Positions 46,376-56,236 of a stretch of DNA of 64,000 bases are shown here, piece after piece. The number at the start of each line of letters is the position of its first letter. Position 1 is the first letter of the stretch. The stretch is from Komagataella phaffii GS115. Its lineage: Eukaryota; Ascomycota; Pichiomycetes; Pichiales; Pichiaceae. Below the pieces are notes generated by a model. It ran no database searches. It was given only the letters and a program-made list of their open reading frames with translations, and was not told where the DNA came from. The stretch covers positions 1,054,001-1,118,000 of the forward strand of contig NC_012966.1 in assembly GCF_000027005.1 (NCBI RefSeq). Reading direction: 5' to 3'. Both the position numbers and the translations under genes were made by a program.

Positions 46376-48736
46376 ATGTATCTAGTTAACACTGTCACTT
46401 CCACCCCGGTTCATAGAAAGACAGGATCTTGTTCAAAGGATTCCATAGTGACAATGAGTACGCAGGACGAGGAATTCTTCAAGTACGATGATCACCAGGA
46501 TTCCTTCCAGACCAGCGTAGAGTCTTCGCCTGGCCTGCTAGCTAGAAAGGAGGATTTCTTCAATATGGGATTTTATAAGGGCCCCTCAGTTGTGTCTCAG
46601 AGCCAAAACCAAGATAAGAACCACGTTGCTGATTTGAGGCGCTCTTTGATTCTTTCTTCATCAGTAAACAGCTTCTCCTCGTTGAAAAACTCAGAGTCGT
46701 TCAAGAATTTAGCCGTCACGGACACCAAGGAAACTCTGACTCAAAAGTTCACCATCTCCACTAGTCCCAGTATCAAAGCCTTAGAGGAGATTGTCAACAA
46801 AAAGACCAGTGCCAAGAGCGATATCGGTAAGTCCAATAGGATAAGTGTCATTTCTGAAGAGATTTTAGACGATGATTTTGACACGCCCATCCATTCCATG
46901 GAAACCCTAACACAACTCACACACGACGAGCCCGTCGAGAAGATTGATGTCGTAGATGATGCCGAAGACAACTTGGTTGATCTGATCGACTTGAATAGCG
47001 AGGCTGATGCCTCAGAAGTCGGTGCCGCTGTTGGTGTTGCTGTTATCCCCGCTTTGACCGCTCCTCAAGAAATAAGCTATTTAGACCAAAGTCCAGTTGT
47101 TGTCCAAGAGGAGGACCCCAAAGACAATGCCGATTTGACACCACCACCATCTATTTCCAATGCTGCCGCATCTGAATCATCTTCCAAGTCCCAGATTCGT
47201 TCTGTTAGCGCTTCTGTTTCTGATGTAGATAGCACGTCTTTTGTTTCTATGCTAGAGGAGGCTGAACAGTATGCGCAAACATTCGGGGAACTTCCTACAA
47301 TAAAGGTTGTTCAGAAAACAACTGCACCAGATAATACTCCAGCAAGTCAACCACAACAGAAATCCTTATCTTCAGTGACATTGCTAGGACTTTCTGAGCA
47401 GCCCACCGAGAAGGTTCTTCCGACTCCAAACCCCATCGCCAAGTCAAAGTCTGTGACTGATCTTACTTCTACAAAGAAGAAGAGAATGAGCTTCAAACAA
47501 TTGTTTAAATCGAAAAAGTCAGAGATTAAAGAGCCAACTAAAGACAAGAAAAAGAAGAGTGTCTTTTCACTAACAAAAAAACAATCCAAGGAAAAAGGTA
47601 AGAATGCGTCAAAGACGACAATCTCGCAGCCGGTTTCTGCAACCAAGAAAGATGTCTTACCTTCAAATATACCTTCAGAATCCACCATTAGAACGACAAG
47701 ATCCGCTTCAATGGCTGATGTCTGTCGCCTTGAATCACCGAACAATTACAGGTTCCATAACGCCTCAGTACATGATATAGCAAGCGCTACTGCTACACCT
47801 GACACTATCAACATTGAAAACTTCGATCTCCACTCATGCACTTCCTCTCCCCGCCTTCACTACTCACCAAAGAACACCCGATCTATCTTGTCTGAAGAAC
47901 ATAGCATAGAATCAGGGCTTGGTATTAATATCGAAACGTTTGAAGATTCATTTAACTTGGGAGAGCCAGAAACTTCCAATTATTTGCATGGTGGAGAGTC
48001 TATTTTCCCTAAATCTCTAGACCCTAAAGAGATCGAAAGCATCAAATCTTTGGAGAGGTCGAGATCCCAGAGATCGCTGAAAGTGGGTAGTATAATGTCA
48101 AAACAAAGCATCCAAAACGAAGAAGAGTTAGCAGAATTTGCTGATTTCATCGATTTTGGAGGAGACATTCCAATCGATTTCGATTTCGATATCAACTCCT
48201 TGAATAGTGGAGAGATTTTTGGCAGCGATGTGATCGATGAAAACGACCTTCTGCATCAAGACAGCCAACCAGAGCTATTGCAAGATGAAAATCATGATCT
48301 TGTGGAAGATTCTGTTGAAAAGCTGTCTATTTCCAAATCAAGATCTCCCAAATCGCCAGTCTTTGGTGGATTTATTCCAGACAACCTGGATGATAACGAC
48401 AATAGACCAATTTCAATGTCTTTCCGTGGACTAAGAGGACCAACTTGCAAAGAGTCATCCTCCAAGTATCTAATTCCTTCCAACCAATCGCACACTTCAC
48501 TACTAATGACAGACTCGGTAGAAGCTGTTTACAAACAACAATGCAATGTCAGATTTAATTCCAGAATCATTCTATACGACACATACACCGGACTAGAGTA
48601 TGATAGACATCCAGAGACAGCTACTTGCAATAGGTTAACTCCTATGCTCGCCCAACAAATTAAAGAAGAACTGAACACATTGAAGGCAGAGATGGAGATC
48701 CACGAAGAATCACGTTGTTATACGCACTTTTTTTAA
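46376..48736 (+). CDS. BNI4: BNI4-like scaffold for chitin synthase at the bud neck
   Basis: 786 residues, mostly disordered: acidic/Ser-rich N-terminal half, a Lys-rich patch at about 365-425 (KKKRMSFKQLFKSKK), then acidic stretches. The last 70 residues are the conserved module: NVRFNSRIILYDTY (RVxF-type motif for the PP1 phosphatase Glc7), EYDRHPETATCNRLTP, LAQQIKEELNTLKAEMEIHEE and the terminal CYTHFF. In S. cerevisiae this C-terminal block is shared by Bni4 (links Chs3/Chs4 to septins and recruits Glc7) and the paralogue Afr1. Length and organisation favour Bni4. An alternative start is the Met at 46454 (MSTQDEEFF). CDC3, a septin partner, is elsewhere in the window. Confidence 0.82.
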   Translation: MYLVNTVTSTPVHRKTGSCSKDSIVTMSTQDEEFFKYDDHQDSFQTSVESSPGLLARKEDFFNMGFYKGPSVVSQSQNQDKNHVADLRRSLILSSSVNSFSSLKNSESFKNLAVTDTKETLTQKFTISTSPSIKALEEIVNKKTSAKSDIGKSNRISVISEEILDDDFDTPIHSMETLTQLTHDEPVEKIDVVDDAEDNLVDLIDLNSEADASEVGAAVGVAVIPALTAPQEISYLDQSPVVVQEEDPKDNADLTPPPSISNAAASESSSKSQIRSVSASVSDVDSTSFVSMLEEAEQYAQTFGELPTIKVVQKTTAPDNTPASQPQQKSLSSVTLLGLSEQPTEKVLPTPNPIAKSKSVTDLTSTKKKRMSFKQLFKSKKSEIKEPTKDKKKKSVFSLTKKQSKEKGKNASKTTISQPVSATKKDVLPSNIPSESTIRTTRSASMADVCRLESPNNYRFHNASVHDIASATATPDTINIENFDLHSCTSSPRLHYSPKNTRSILSEEHSIESGLGINIETFEDSFNLGEPETSNYLHGGESIFPKSLDPKEIESIKSLERSRSQRSLKVGSIMSKQSIQNEEELAEFADFIDFGGDIPIDFDFDINSLNSGEIFGSDVIDENDLLHQDSQPELLQDENHDLVEDSVEKLSISKSRSPKSPVFGGFIPDNLDDNDNRPISMSFRGLRGPTCKESSSKYLIPSNQSHTSLLMTDSVEAVYKQQCNVRFNSRIILYDTYTGLEYDRHPETATCNRLTPMLAQQIKEELNTLKAEMEIHEESRCYTHFF

Positions 48737-48768
48737 CTTTGGAACTCTTTTATTTACTACTAATACAA

Positions 48769-49011
48769 TTATTTCTCTCCGTAGGTTTGATGAGCATCTG
48801 TGAACACTTTTTGAAGTAGTGGAGTCGCAATATCTTCAAATCTGGCTACAACTTCGTCTGGTTTCTGAATGTTCACAGCAACAAAGTATTTGCCGGACTC
48901 AGACTCTTTAACATCGACAGCGGTTTCCTTAGCCCACCCTGCACTGTCATATTGGAACAGTGAGATGACTGGTGGTTTACCATCAACGTAATCGGGGAAC
49001 TTGACAGACAT
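48769..49011 (-). CDS. Small protein of unknown function (80 aa)
   Basis: 80 residues from the ATG at 49009-49011. The frame is open further upstream but has no ATG there, only GTG at 49113. The sequence is soluble, mildly acidic and non-repetitive: MSVKFPDYVDGKPPVISLFQ, DSAGWAKETAVDV, GKYFVAVNIQ, DEVVARFEDIATPLLQKVF. Codon use looks like its neighbours, and the gene sits in a divergent pair with CSL4 (140 bp) and converges on BNI4 (32 bp), which supports it being real. I do not recognise the family. There are out-of-frame upstream ATGs in the possible leader. Confidence 0.6.
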   Translation of the reverse strand: MSVKFPDYVDGKPPVISLFQYDSAGWAKETAVDVKESESGKYFVAVNIQKPDEVVARFEDIATPLLQKVFTDAHQTYGEK

Positions 49012-49151
49012 GTGTGGGAGCAAGAATCCTGCGGTGAGAAAAAAAATATGTGCCCCCCTGCTGGGTGGGCGATTCAGTTTTCCGCCCAGATAGTCCCAAC
49101 ATGTCGCGAGCACTGAAAACTTTCATTTCCTAAGTATCCACCATCACCCAA

Positions 49152-50057
49152 ATGACAATCGAAATACCCAAGTTGGCTGTCCCTGGAATGGTCTTGGCTC
49201 CTGAGTATTCGGGCAAGATACCTTCCATTGAAGACTTGAATGAACCTGAAACAGGTAAAGATTGCAGATGCCACTTTTTTGCTGGTCCTGGCACCAGATT
49301 GGATAATTTAGAACTAGGCAAAGAGAACTCCACATCACAGATCCCAACCATAACGGCAACCGTACTGGGACAAGTCTGTGTTTTTTTGAGGAGTGATGAA
49401 GAGAATGTAGAGGCAAAGAAGTCAGAAAATCGTGAATACGTGGTGATTGTAGTCCCCTTCAAGAATAACAAGATTGAATACGAAGACTCTCAAGTTCCTC
49501 ATATAAGTAAAAAAGATGAAGCTTACCTGAAGGGAAGTAGTCTTCCTCAAGAAGGTGACATTGTTCTAGTAAGAGTCACAAGAATATCTCAAAGGCAAGC
49601 AAATGTTGAAGTGTTAGCCGTGGAAGGAAGAGGTAATGTTGGTGAAGAATCAGGAGTGGGTTCGAACGGATCTGGAGCCATTGCTTCTGGTGGAGGATCT
49701 GGAGCTTCCTCTTTTATCAATGCTATAGCGACCTCTGCATCGCTGATTGCTCAAAGGTCCGACATTGGAGAAACCTTCAAAGGAATTATAAGGTCACAAG
49801 ACGTTCAGTCCACTAATAGAGATAAAGTCCAGATAAATAAATGCTTTCGTCCAGGAGATGTGTTGAGAGCAATCGTAATCTCCCTAGGTGATGGTTCCAA
49901 TTACTACATGTCCACAGCAAGAAACGACCTTGGGGTTATCCTGGCTAAATCCAACGGCGGTGCAGGTAATGCCATGTACGCTGTTGATTGGCAAACGATG
50001 ATAGATCCTACTACAGGGGTTATAGAAGAGAGGAAGTGTGCCAAACCCTTCTCATAA
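49152..50057 (+). CDS. CSL4: CSL4, exosome cap subunit
   Basis: 301 residues. Csl4 is one of three S1/KH cap subunits of the RNA exosome. N-terminal domain with VPGMVLAPEYSGK and GPGTRLDNLELGK; S1 domain at about 115-260 (PQEGDIVLVRVTRISQRQANVEVL, then FKGIIRSQDVQSTNRDKVQINKCFRPGDVLRAIVISLGD, YYMSTARNDLGVI); C-terminal domain with the conserved DWQTMIDPTTGVIEERKCAKP. The S1 domain is interrupted by a Gly/Ser-rich loop (about 160-190), also typical of the yeast proteins. Nuclear and cytoplasmic. Confidence 0.93.
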   Translation: MTIEIPKLAVPGMVLAPEYSGKIPSIEDLNEPETGKDCRCHFFAGPGTRLDNLELGKENSTSQIPTITATVLGQVCVFLRSDEENVEAKKSENREYVVIVVPFKNNKIEYEDSQVPHISKKDEAYLKGSSLPQEGDIVLVRVTRISQRQANVEVLAVEGRGNVGEESGVGSNGSGAIASGGGSGASSFINAIATSASLIAQRSDIGETFKGIIRSQDVQSTNRDKVQINKCFRPGDVLRAIVISLGDGSNYYMSTARNDLGVILAKSNGGAGNAMYAVDWQTMIDPTTGVIEERKCAKPFS

Positions 50058-50145
50058 AATGCATTATATCACATTATTCATATTAAATCTATCATATTTT
50101 TTTGTTTTTTTGCTGCTCTTAATTTTCTTCTGTATCTTTCTCCTA

Positions 50146-51695
<1,550 letters not shown>

Positions 51696-52493
51696 ATGAA
51701 AGAGAAACTGAGAGGAGCTCGCTCACTGTATGAGCTTGCCTCTGCCAAATGTATAAGATCCATCAAGTTGATCAAAGATGTTGGGGAAGTGCCTGTTCAT
51801 GTAGTAGAGCCAATCCTGGCCAAAATGGGTGCACATCAACTGGAAGCTATTGAAAAAATGTGTCCCCATTTGGCGCTTAGTACAGACAAGATATGGCAGA
51901 ACCTGATAGAAAAAGATTTCTCCAACAGACCTCTGAATGATGGGAGGCTGAGACGAACAAAGCCAAAAGATCTTTACATGAAATATAGACAGGAAATGGA
52001 GGACTTGAGGAAGGATGCAACAGAGCGATTGAAGAAAACAACACAGAGATTAAATAGAAAGAAACAAGAGTCAAGAATTGTCCAGATAGATCAGTTGATT
52101 GATCCATCGGCGAGGAGGAAACGACCAGAGCAATTCCAGGCACACAAGACGCCAATAATGCAAAAAGCTAGACAGGAAGCTCTATTGAAAAGCAAAATGT
52201 TCAAGGAAGGCATTCGTTTCAACCAAGCACCAAAGACAGAAAAAATGAGGGTCCCCGGAGGATTCAAGATGGCTCTGCAGAAAGGTGAGAAATATGAACC
52301 TATCACCAGAGGAGTGAAAGGTACGGTGTCTATAGCAGTAAAAGATGGCAAATCGTTGAAAGGTAATGCAAAGTCATCCGAAGAAATTACGCAGTCTTCG
52401 AAGAGGACCACGCCACTTCAATCAAAGACGCCTTCGAAGAGACATCACAGCTCAAGATCTCCCAAGAACAACGTATTCATATACAATTCATGA
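51696..52493 (+). CDS. ELA1: ELA1, elongin A
   Basis: 265 residues. Elongin A pairs with elongin C (Elc1) in a cullin-3 ubiquitin ligase that ubiquitinates stalled RNA polymerase II. N-terminal elongin-A domain: SLYELASAKCIRSIKLIKDVGEVPVHVVEPILAKMGAHQL across residues 10-50, then CPHL and WQNLIEKDF (F-box-like). The C-terminal half is highly basic with many Lys/Arg/Gln, a probable nuclear localisation and nucleic-acid region. Length is shorter than S. cerevisiae Ela1 (379), but the domain is complete. It converges on RPP1 with 24 bp between stops. Confidence 0.87.
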   Translation: MKEKLRGARSLYELASAKCIRSIKLIKDVGEVPVHVVEPILAKMGAHQLEAIEKMCPHLALSTDKIWQNLIEKDFSNRPLNDGRLRRTKPKDLYMKYRQEMEDLRKDATERLKKTTQRLNRKKQESRIVQIDQLIDPSARRKRPEQFQAHKTPIMQKARQEALLKSKMFKEGIRFNQAPKTEKMRVPGGFKMALQKGEKYEPITRGVKGTVSIAVKDGKSLKGNAKSSEEITQSSKRTTPLQSKTPSKRHHSSRSPKNNVFIYNS

Positions 52494-52517
52494 CATTTCT
52501 AAATATACATAATGGCA

Positions 52518-53423
52518 TTAGCTCGATAGCTTTTTCTTTTGACGTTGTAATACAGTATTATCTTCTAGTTTTCTTTTGAAATGTGATACAGAGTTCCCTC
52601 TCTCGGAAGCACTGCCAACCCCACCAGCTAAAGGCTCGTCCCCTATGGCAGCTGTTTGTTTATAGCTCCTAATTCGAAGAGTTCCATTTAATAATACTTT
52701 GGCGGGGGATGATGATACGCATTGTTTTGAAGTGGAACTGGCAAGGCCTAACACCGTCAACAGGTTAATTACATCATATGAGTTCCGGCATAATAGGGGA
52801 TTGGTAGCACCACTGGAGATAACCAATCCCCTTGAACGAGATGCTCTAATTAAAGAAGCTACACCATTGAAGAAATGCTTCCTGCTAATGCCTGCATCTG
52901 TTATTCCATTATCCGTTGAAATGCTACCAGCTGGTCCATCTACAGCTGCACAGTAGACTATCTCAAACAGAATGCCTTTTTCTATAGCTGAACATACAGT
53001 TTTGTGTTTCAAATAGCACGGCAGTCTTTCTCCGTAATTAAACGTAATTAGATCGCATTCCAAGCTTGATACTGCTAGTTGCAGGGCTCTTTCACTTCTG
53101 GGTCTAACAGCAATGATATCAAAGGCTCGGGTCAACTTGCTCAGCCCTTGACACTGGGATGGATCATCTATGACTAGTGTTATTCTGGTGTATAACTTGA
53201 TTCTTCCTTTGAACTCTTTGAATAATGAAAGGTCTATTGGATTGGGAGTTTTAGTGTCATTAGGAACCTTGTTTGGAGGAATCAGCTCAAAATTGAATGC
53301 CACCTGTGAATAGCCCAGTTCTTCTAGTGTGCAAAGAATCTGTTTGAGAGAATGCACTTGCAACATAGTGGGCCTCTGGTTGTAGGACGCAACCGGCCAT
53401 GGGATGTTCAAGTCACAGAGCAT
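52518..53423 (-). CDS. RPP1: RPP1 (Rpp30), RNase P/MRP subunit
   Basis: 301 residues. A PHP-like TIM-barrel protein of nuclear RNase P and RNase MRP. Blocks: MLCDLNIPWP at the start, LEELGYSQVAFNF, IKLYTRITLVIDD, FDIIAVRPRSERALQLAVSSLECDLITFNYGERLP (the conserved core spread over residues 100-135), GILFEIVYCAAV and SGATNPLLCRNSYDVINLLTVLGL near residue 220. The C-terminus is basic and Ser-rich. All match the Rpp30 family, and length is near S. cerevisiae Rpp1 (293). Confidence 0.93.
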   Translation of the reverse strand: MLCDLNIPWPVASYNQRPTMLQVHSLKQILCTLEELGYSQVAFNFELIPPNKVPNDTKTPNPIDLSLFKEFKGRIKLYTRITLVIDDPSQCQGLSKLTRAFDIIAVRPRSERALQLAVSSLECDLITFNYGERLPCYLKHKTVCSAIEKGILFEIVYCAAVDGPAGSISTDNGITDAGISRKHFFNGVASLIRASRSRGLVISSGATNPLLCRNSYDVINLLTVLGLASSTSKQCVSSSPAKVLLNGTLRIRSYKQTAAIGDEPLAGGVGSASERGNSVSHFKRKLEDNTVLQRQKKKLSS

Positions 53424-53820
53424 TGAAGAACAGAAAATTTGAGATTGATAGCGAGATATATTGTGCTGGGTGGAGAGCTCTAGAAGGACATTTGGACGGA
53501 GAAGTACGCGAAGTAAAAGGAATATAATAAATCAGTTCCAAAGTTCTGCCAGAACTTAATGGGCTAAGAATGTGACTCAAAGTAGCCACAACGGACGCAA
53601 CGTTCTTAAAAGTGGCCCTTGTCTCCATATCAGCTTATCCATTTTTGTTCCCGAATATTCCATTCACTTTTTTGAGTATTGCCACTGGACATGTACTTTT
53701 TGCCTCCCAAGATTTCTATATAAACCCGAGATCCCATTTCGATCGCTAATCTCCAACCTTCCTGCAACCTTCAATTCTCTGATCTTCCCCAAAGTGTCAC
53801 AGAATATCGGCCAATCCCTA
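53424..53820. promoter_or_regulatory. RPP1/CUZ1 divergent promoter with perfect heat shock element and TATA
   Basis: 397 bp. TTC at 53648-53650, GAA at 53653-53655 and TTC at 53658-53660 form a perfect nTTCnnGAAnnTTCn heat shock element. TATATAAA at 53717-53724 follows, about 100 bp upstream of the CUZ1 ATG, so the element is oriented for CUZ1. An in-frame open stretch upstream of CUZ1 from 53572 starts with GTG and is not coding. Confidence 0.7.
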
Positions 53821-54648
53821 ATGACGGACTTTGACAAAGGAACTACTTTGATGGAAATTGGTGAGCATTGCCAAATATGCAACCAAATTGATTTTCTTCC
53901 CTTCAAATGCCCCTATAATTGTGGGTTAGTTTACTGTGAGCAACACAGATCCCACTTGAATGAACACAACTGTCCAAAGAAACCCCAGAAATCTAATCAG
54001 TCCAGACTACAAGAGCATAGACAAGTCCAATCATCGAAGAGCTTGTTCCCAGAAAGGCCGAAAGGTTACATTCTAGAACCCCCATCACAGAAGCTTACAC
54101 CCTCATCACAGTCCTCCTCCAAAAGCACATCATCGTTATCCGACCCTGCAAAACAGGCGTTGGCAAGATTGAAGAAATTTATTTCGTCTTCACGGGCCAC
54201 TACCAAGAAATCCAGCGTTTTCAGTTTGAAACCCAAAAAGAAATCGTCCACTTCGTCAAGCCCGTCTGCATCTCAAAAAATTATTCAGTTGGCCAAGTTG
54301 AAAGCAGAGGCTAAGGGAGACCCCAAAATCTCCCTTTCGGAAAGAGTTCATTACTATGTACAATACGTCTCAGAAGACAACCTCCCCAGCGAGAACAACC
54401 AGAAATGCTACTACGTTTCCAGAAGTTGGCCCGTTGGTAGATTACTAGACTATACGGCCAAAGAAATGAAGATCAAAAACGAAAATAACAAGACTACAGA
54501 CGAACTCAAAAGGCTGACCATTTTCAGGGACCCCAGATCAGGGGAGCAAAGTTCAGACGATTTTATATTTGTTCCCGCTAATGGTAGAGTGAGTCAAGAG
54601 ATAAAAGACGCAGACCATTTGTATTTAGTGCGTGGAACTGCATTGTAA
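53821..54648 (+). CDS. CUZ1: CUZ1, Cdc48-associated AN1 zinc finger/UBL protein
   Basis: 275 residues from the ATG at 53821. Cuz1 (ZFAND1 in animals) links Cdc48 and the proteasome during arsenite and proteotoxic stress. AN1 zinc finger at residues 17-51: Cys17, 20, 30, 34, 39, His42, His49 and Cys51 are all visible (CQIC, FLPFKCP, YCEQH, HNCP). A Ser/Lys-rich linker with LFPERP leads to KIIQLAKLKAEAKGDPKI, a family landmark, then a C-terminal ubiquitin-like domain (YYVSRSWPVGRLLDY, to the end). Length equals the S. cerevisiae protein (274). The longer frame upstream overlaps the TATA box and is rejected. It converges on the YCK gene. Confidence 0.9.
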   Translation: MTDFDKGTTLMEIGEHCQICNQIDFLPFKCPYNCGLVYCEQHRSHLNEHNCPKKPQKSNQSRLQEHRQVQSSKSLFPERPKGYILEPPSQKLTPSSQSSSKSTSSLSDPAKQALARLKKFISSSRATTKKSSVFSLKPKKKSSTSSSPSASQKIIQLAKLKAEAKGDPKISLSERVHYYVQYVSEDNLPSENNQKCYYVSRSWPVGRLLDYTAKEMKIKNENNKTTDELKRLTIFRDPRSGEQSSDDFIFVPANGRVSQEIKDADHLYLVRGTAL

Positions 54649-54703
54649 ATACCTAATTTCTAAAATGATATTTAACTTAACTTTTTTATAACTCACCTCT
54701 AAT

Positions 54704-56236
54704 TCATGAACAACACAGTATTTTCGACCAAAATCCACGCTTGGACTTTCTGGAATCTGCATCCTCCTGTTGATTGTACGATTGTTTTATTCTAGGATCC
54801 CTGGTTGGAGAATTAGTGTTTGCAACGTTGGTTTGCGAAGTTTGTGAATGTAATAGCTGAGCTTGGGAAATCGCTGGCTGTTGATACTGCTGGTTCCGAC
54901 GCTGTTGTTGCTGTTGCGATGCTGAATTGTTTTGCGGAGGTCGCTGCTGGTTATTAGGAAGCGTTGGGAGCGGCCTGTTGTAATTACCGGATAGCACGCC
55001 ACCTCCTGAAGTAGCAGCCTGTTGTTGTTGTCTAGACTTGCGTTGCTGGCTATGACGATGATGCCTATCACGCTCTCCTGGAGGGTTTGGATGACCATAT
55101 CCGTGTAAATTAGGCTTTTTGTTGATGGAGGCATCCCAACCTCTTCCCCCATTCAATTTCATCCAGTCGTATTGGCCATCCACGGTTTCATTAATGTCAT
55201 CCAATGCAGATAACAAAAGTCTTCTGTAGCCTTCGTAATCTGGATCGCTATCGAAACCGAGGTTTCGTACGGTTTCCAGATATTGGGCAAATTGGCGAGG
55301 GAGACCGGAACACAAATCATAAACAGGGGTTGTACGTTTCTTCTCACCAATTTTCTCGTACTTTTGTTTGTTCGTAGGTGCCTTCAATCCTTGCCATGGC
55401 AGTTGGCCTCTCAGGAAGTAAAAAAAGACGTGACCAAGGGCCTCTAAGTCATCTCTTCTCGATTGTTCTCTACCCAAATGGGTATTGACGGACATGTAAC
55501 GGGCAGTACCACTGAGAGATTTTTTCTCTCTATAAGGAATGTGCTGCTTAGTCCTTGGATCTCTATATTGTTTGGCCATACCAAAGTCAATGAGATGAAC
55601 TTTGTTCTCGTCAGGTAACCCTGGCCTACCAATCAAAAAGTTATCAGGCTTGATATCTCTGTAGATAAGGTCATGACTGTGGACTGTTTCGATAAGGGTG
55701 AGCATCTGCACGGCTACAAATACGACACTTTTCACAGAGAACCTGCGGCCACACCACTCAAAGAGGTCCTCCAGAGAGGGACCCAATAAGTCGATGACCA
55801 AAATGTTATGCAGACCTTCTTGGCCAAAATAGTAGGCCTTGGGGATGCCTTCGCAACCCGCCAGATGCTTGTAGGTTCTGTACTCATCTCTCAGTTGAGG
55901 AGCCTCAGTCTTGCGAGGTTCAAACTTTATGGCTACTGGAAGGGAGTTGAGCATATTGGTTCCTTCGAAAAGTACACCGAACGAGCCTTCTCCGATCTTC
56001 TTGCCGATTTTGTAGTGCATGCCCACGACTTGACTAGAAGTTGATTGAGAACTGTTCAATAGCTGCTGATGCTGCTGCTGTTGCTGCTGCTGTTGGATCT
56101 GAGCATTTGCCTGGACCGGAGACTGGACTTGGCCCGGAGTCCCCTGGGCTGGCGCCTGGACTTGAGGACTTGGACTCGCTGCAATAGCAGCAGCCTGGGC
56201 TGGACTTGCTGATACGATTGGTTGTCTGGATGACAT
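54704..56236 (-). CDS. YCK2: Plasma-membrane casein kinase I, YCK1/YCK2 type
   Basis: 510 residues. N-terminal Ala/Pro/Gln-rich segment with a Gln run (about 46-60), CK1 kinase domain at about 72-360: glycine loop IGEGSFGVLFEG, VAIKFEPRK, YRDIKPDNFL catalytic loop, IDFGMAKQYRD, and SLSGTARYMSVNTHLGREQSRRDDLEALG, the CK1 fingerprint. The C-terminal 150 residues are Gln/Asn/Ser-rich and end with SKRGFWSKILCCS: the Cys pair near the end is the palmitoylation signal typical of Yck1/Yck2 (here followed by a final Ser). It acts in nutrient sensing, endocytosis and morphogenesis. Yck1 versus Yck2 cannot be separated. Confidence 0.92.
   Translation of the reverse strand: MSSRQPIVSASPAQAAAIAASPSPQVQAPAQGTPGQVQSPVQANAQIQQQQQQQQHQQLLNSSQSTSSQVVGMHYKIGKKIGEGSFGVLFEGTNMLNSLPVAIKFEPRKTEAPQLRDEYRTYKHLAGCEGIPKAYYFGQEGLHNILVIDLLGPSLEDLFEWCGRRFSVKSVVFVAVQMLTLIETVHSHDLIYRDIKPDNFLIGRPGLPDENKVHLIDFGMAKQYRDPRTKQHIPYREKKSLSGTARYMSVNTHLGREQSRRDDLEALGHVFFYFLRGQLPWQGLKAPTNKQKYEKIGEKKRTTPVYDLCSGLPRQFAQYLETVRNLGFDSDPDYEGYRRLLLSALDDINETVDGQYDWMKLNGGRGWDASINKKPNLHGYGHPNPPGERDRHHRHSQQRKSRQQQQAATSGGGVLSGNYNRPLPTLPNNQQRPPQNNSASQQQQQRRNQQYQQPAISQAQLLHSQTSQTNVANTNSPTRDPRIKQSYNQQEDADSRKSKRGFWSKILCCS

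Noticed and set aside
49012..49113. 34-residue upstream extension of the 80-residue protein, or an upstream exon ending at the CCGCAG acceptor-like site
   Set aside because: The extension has no ATG (starts at GTG), and no matching 5' splice site is visible in the short gap to CSL4.
53572..53820. 83-residue N-terminal extension of CUZ1
   Set aside because: Starts at GTG, spans the heat shock element and TATA box, and is not needed for the AN1 finger; the ATG at 53821 matches the family length.
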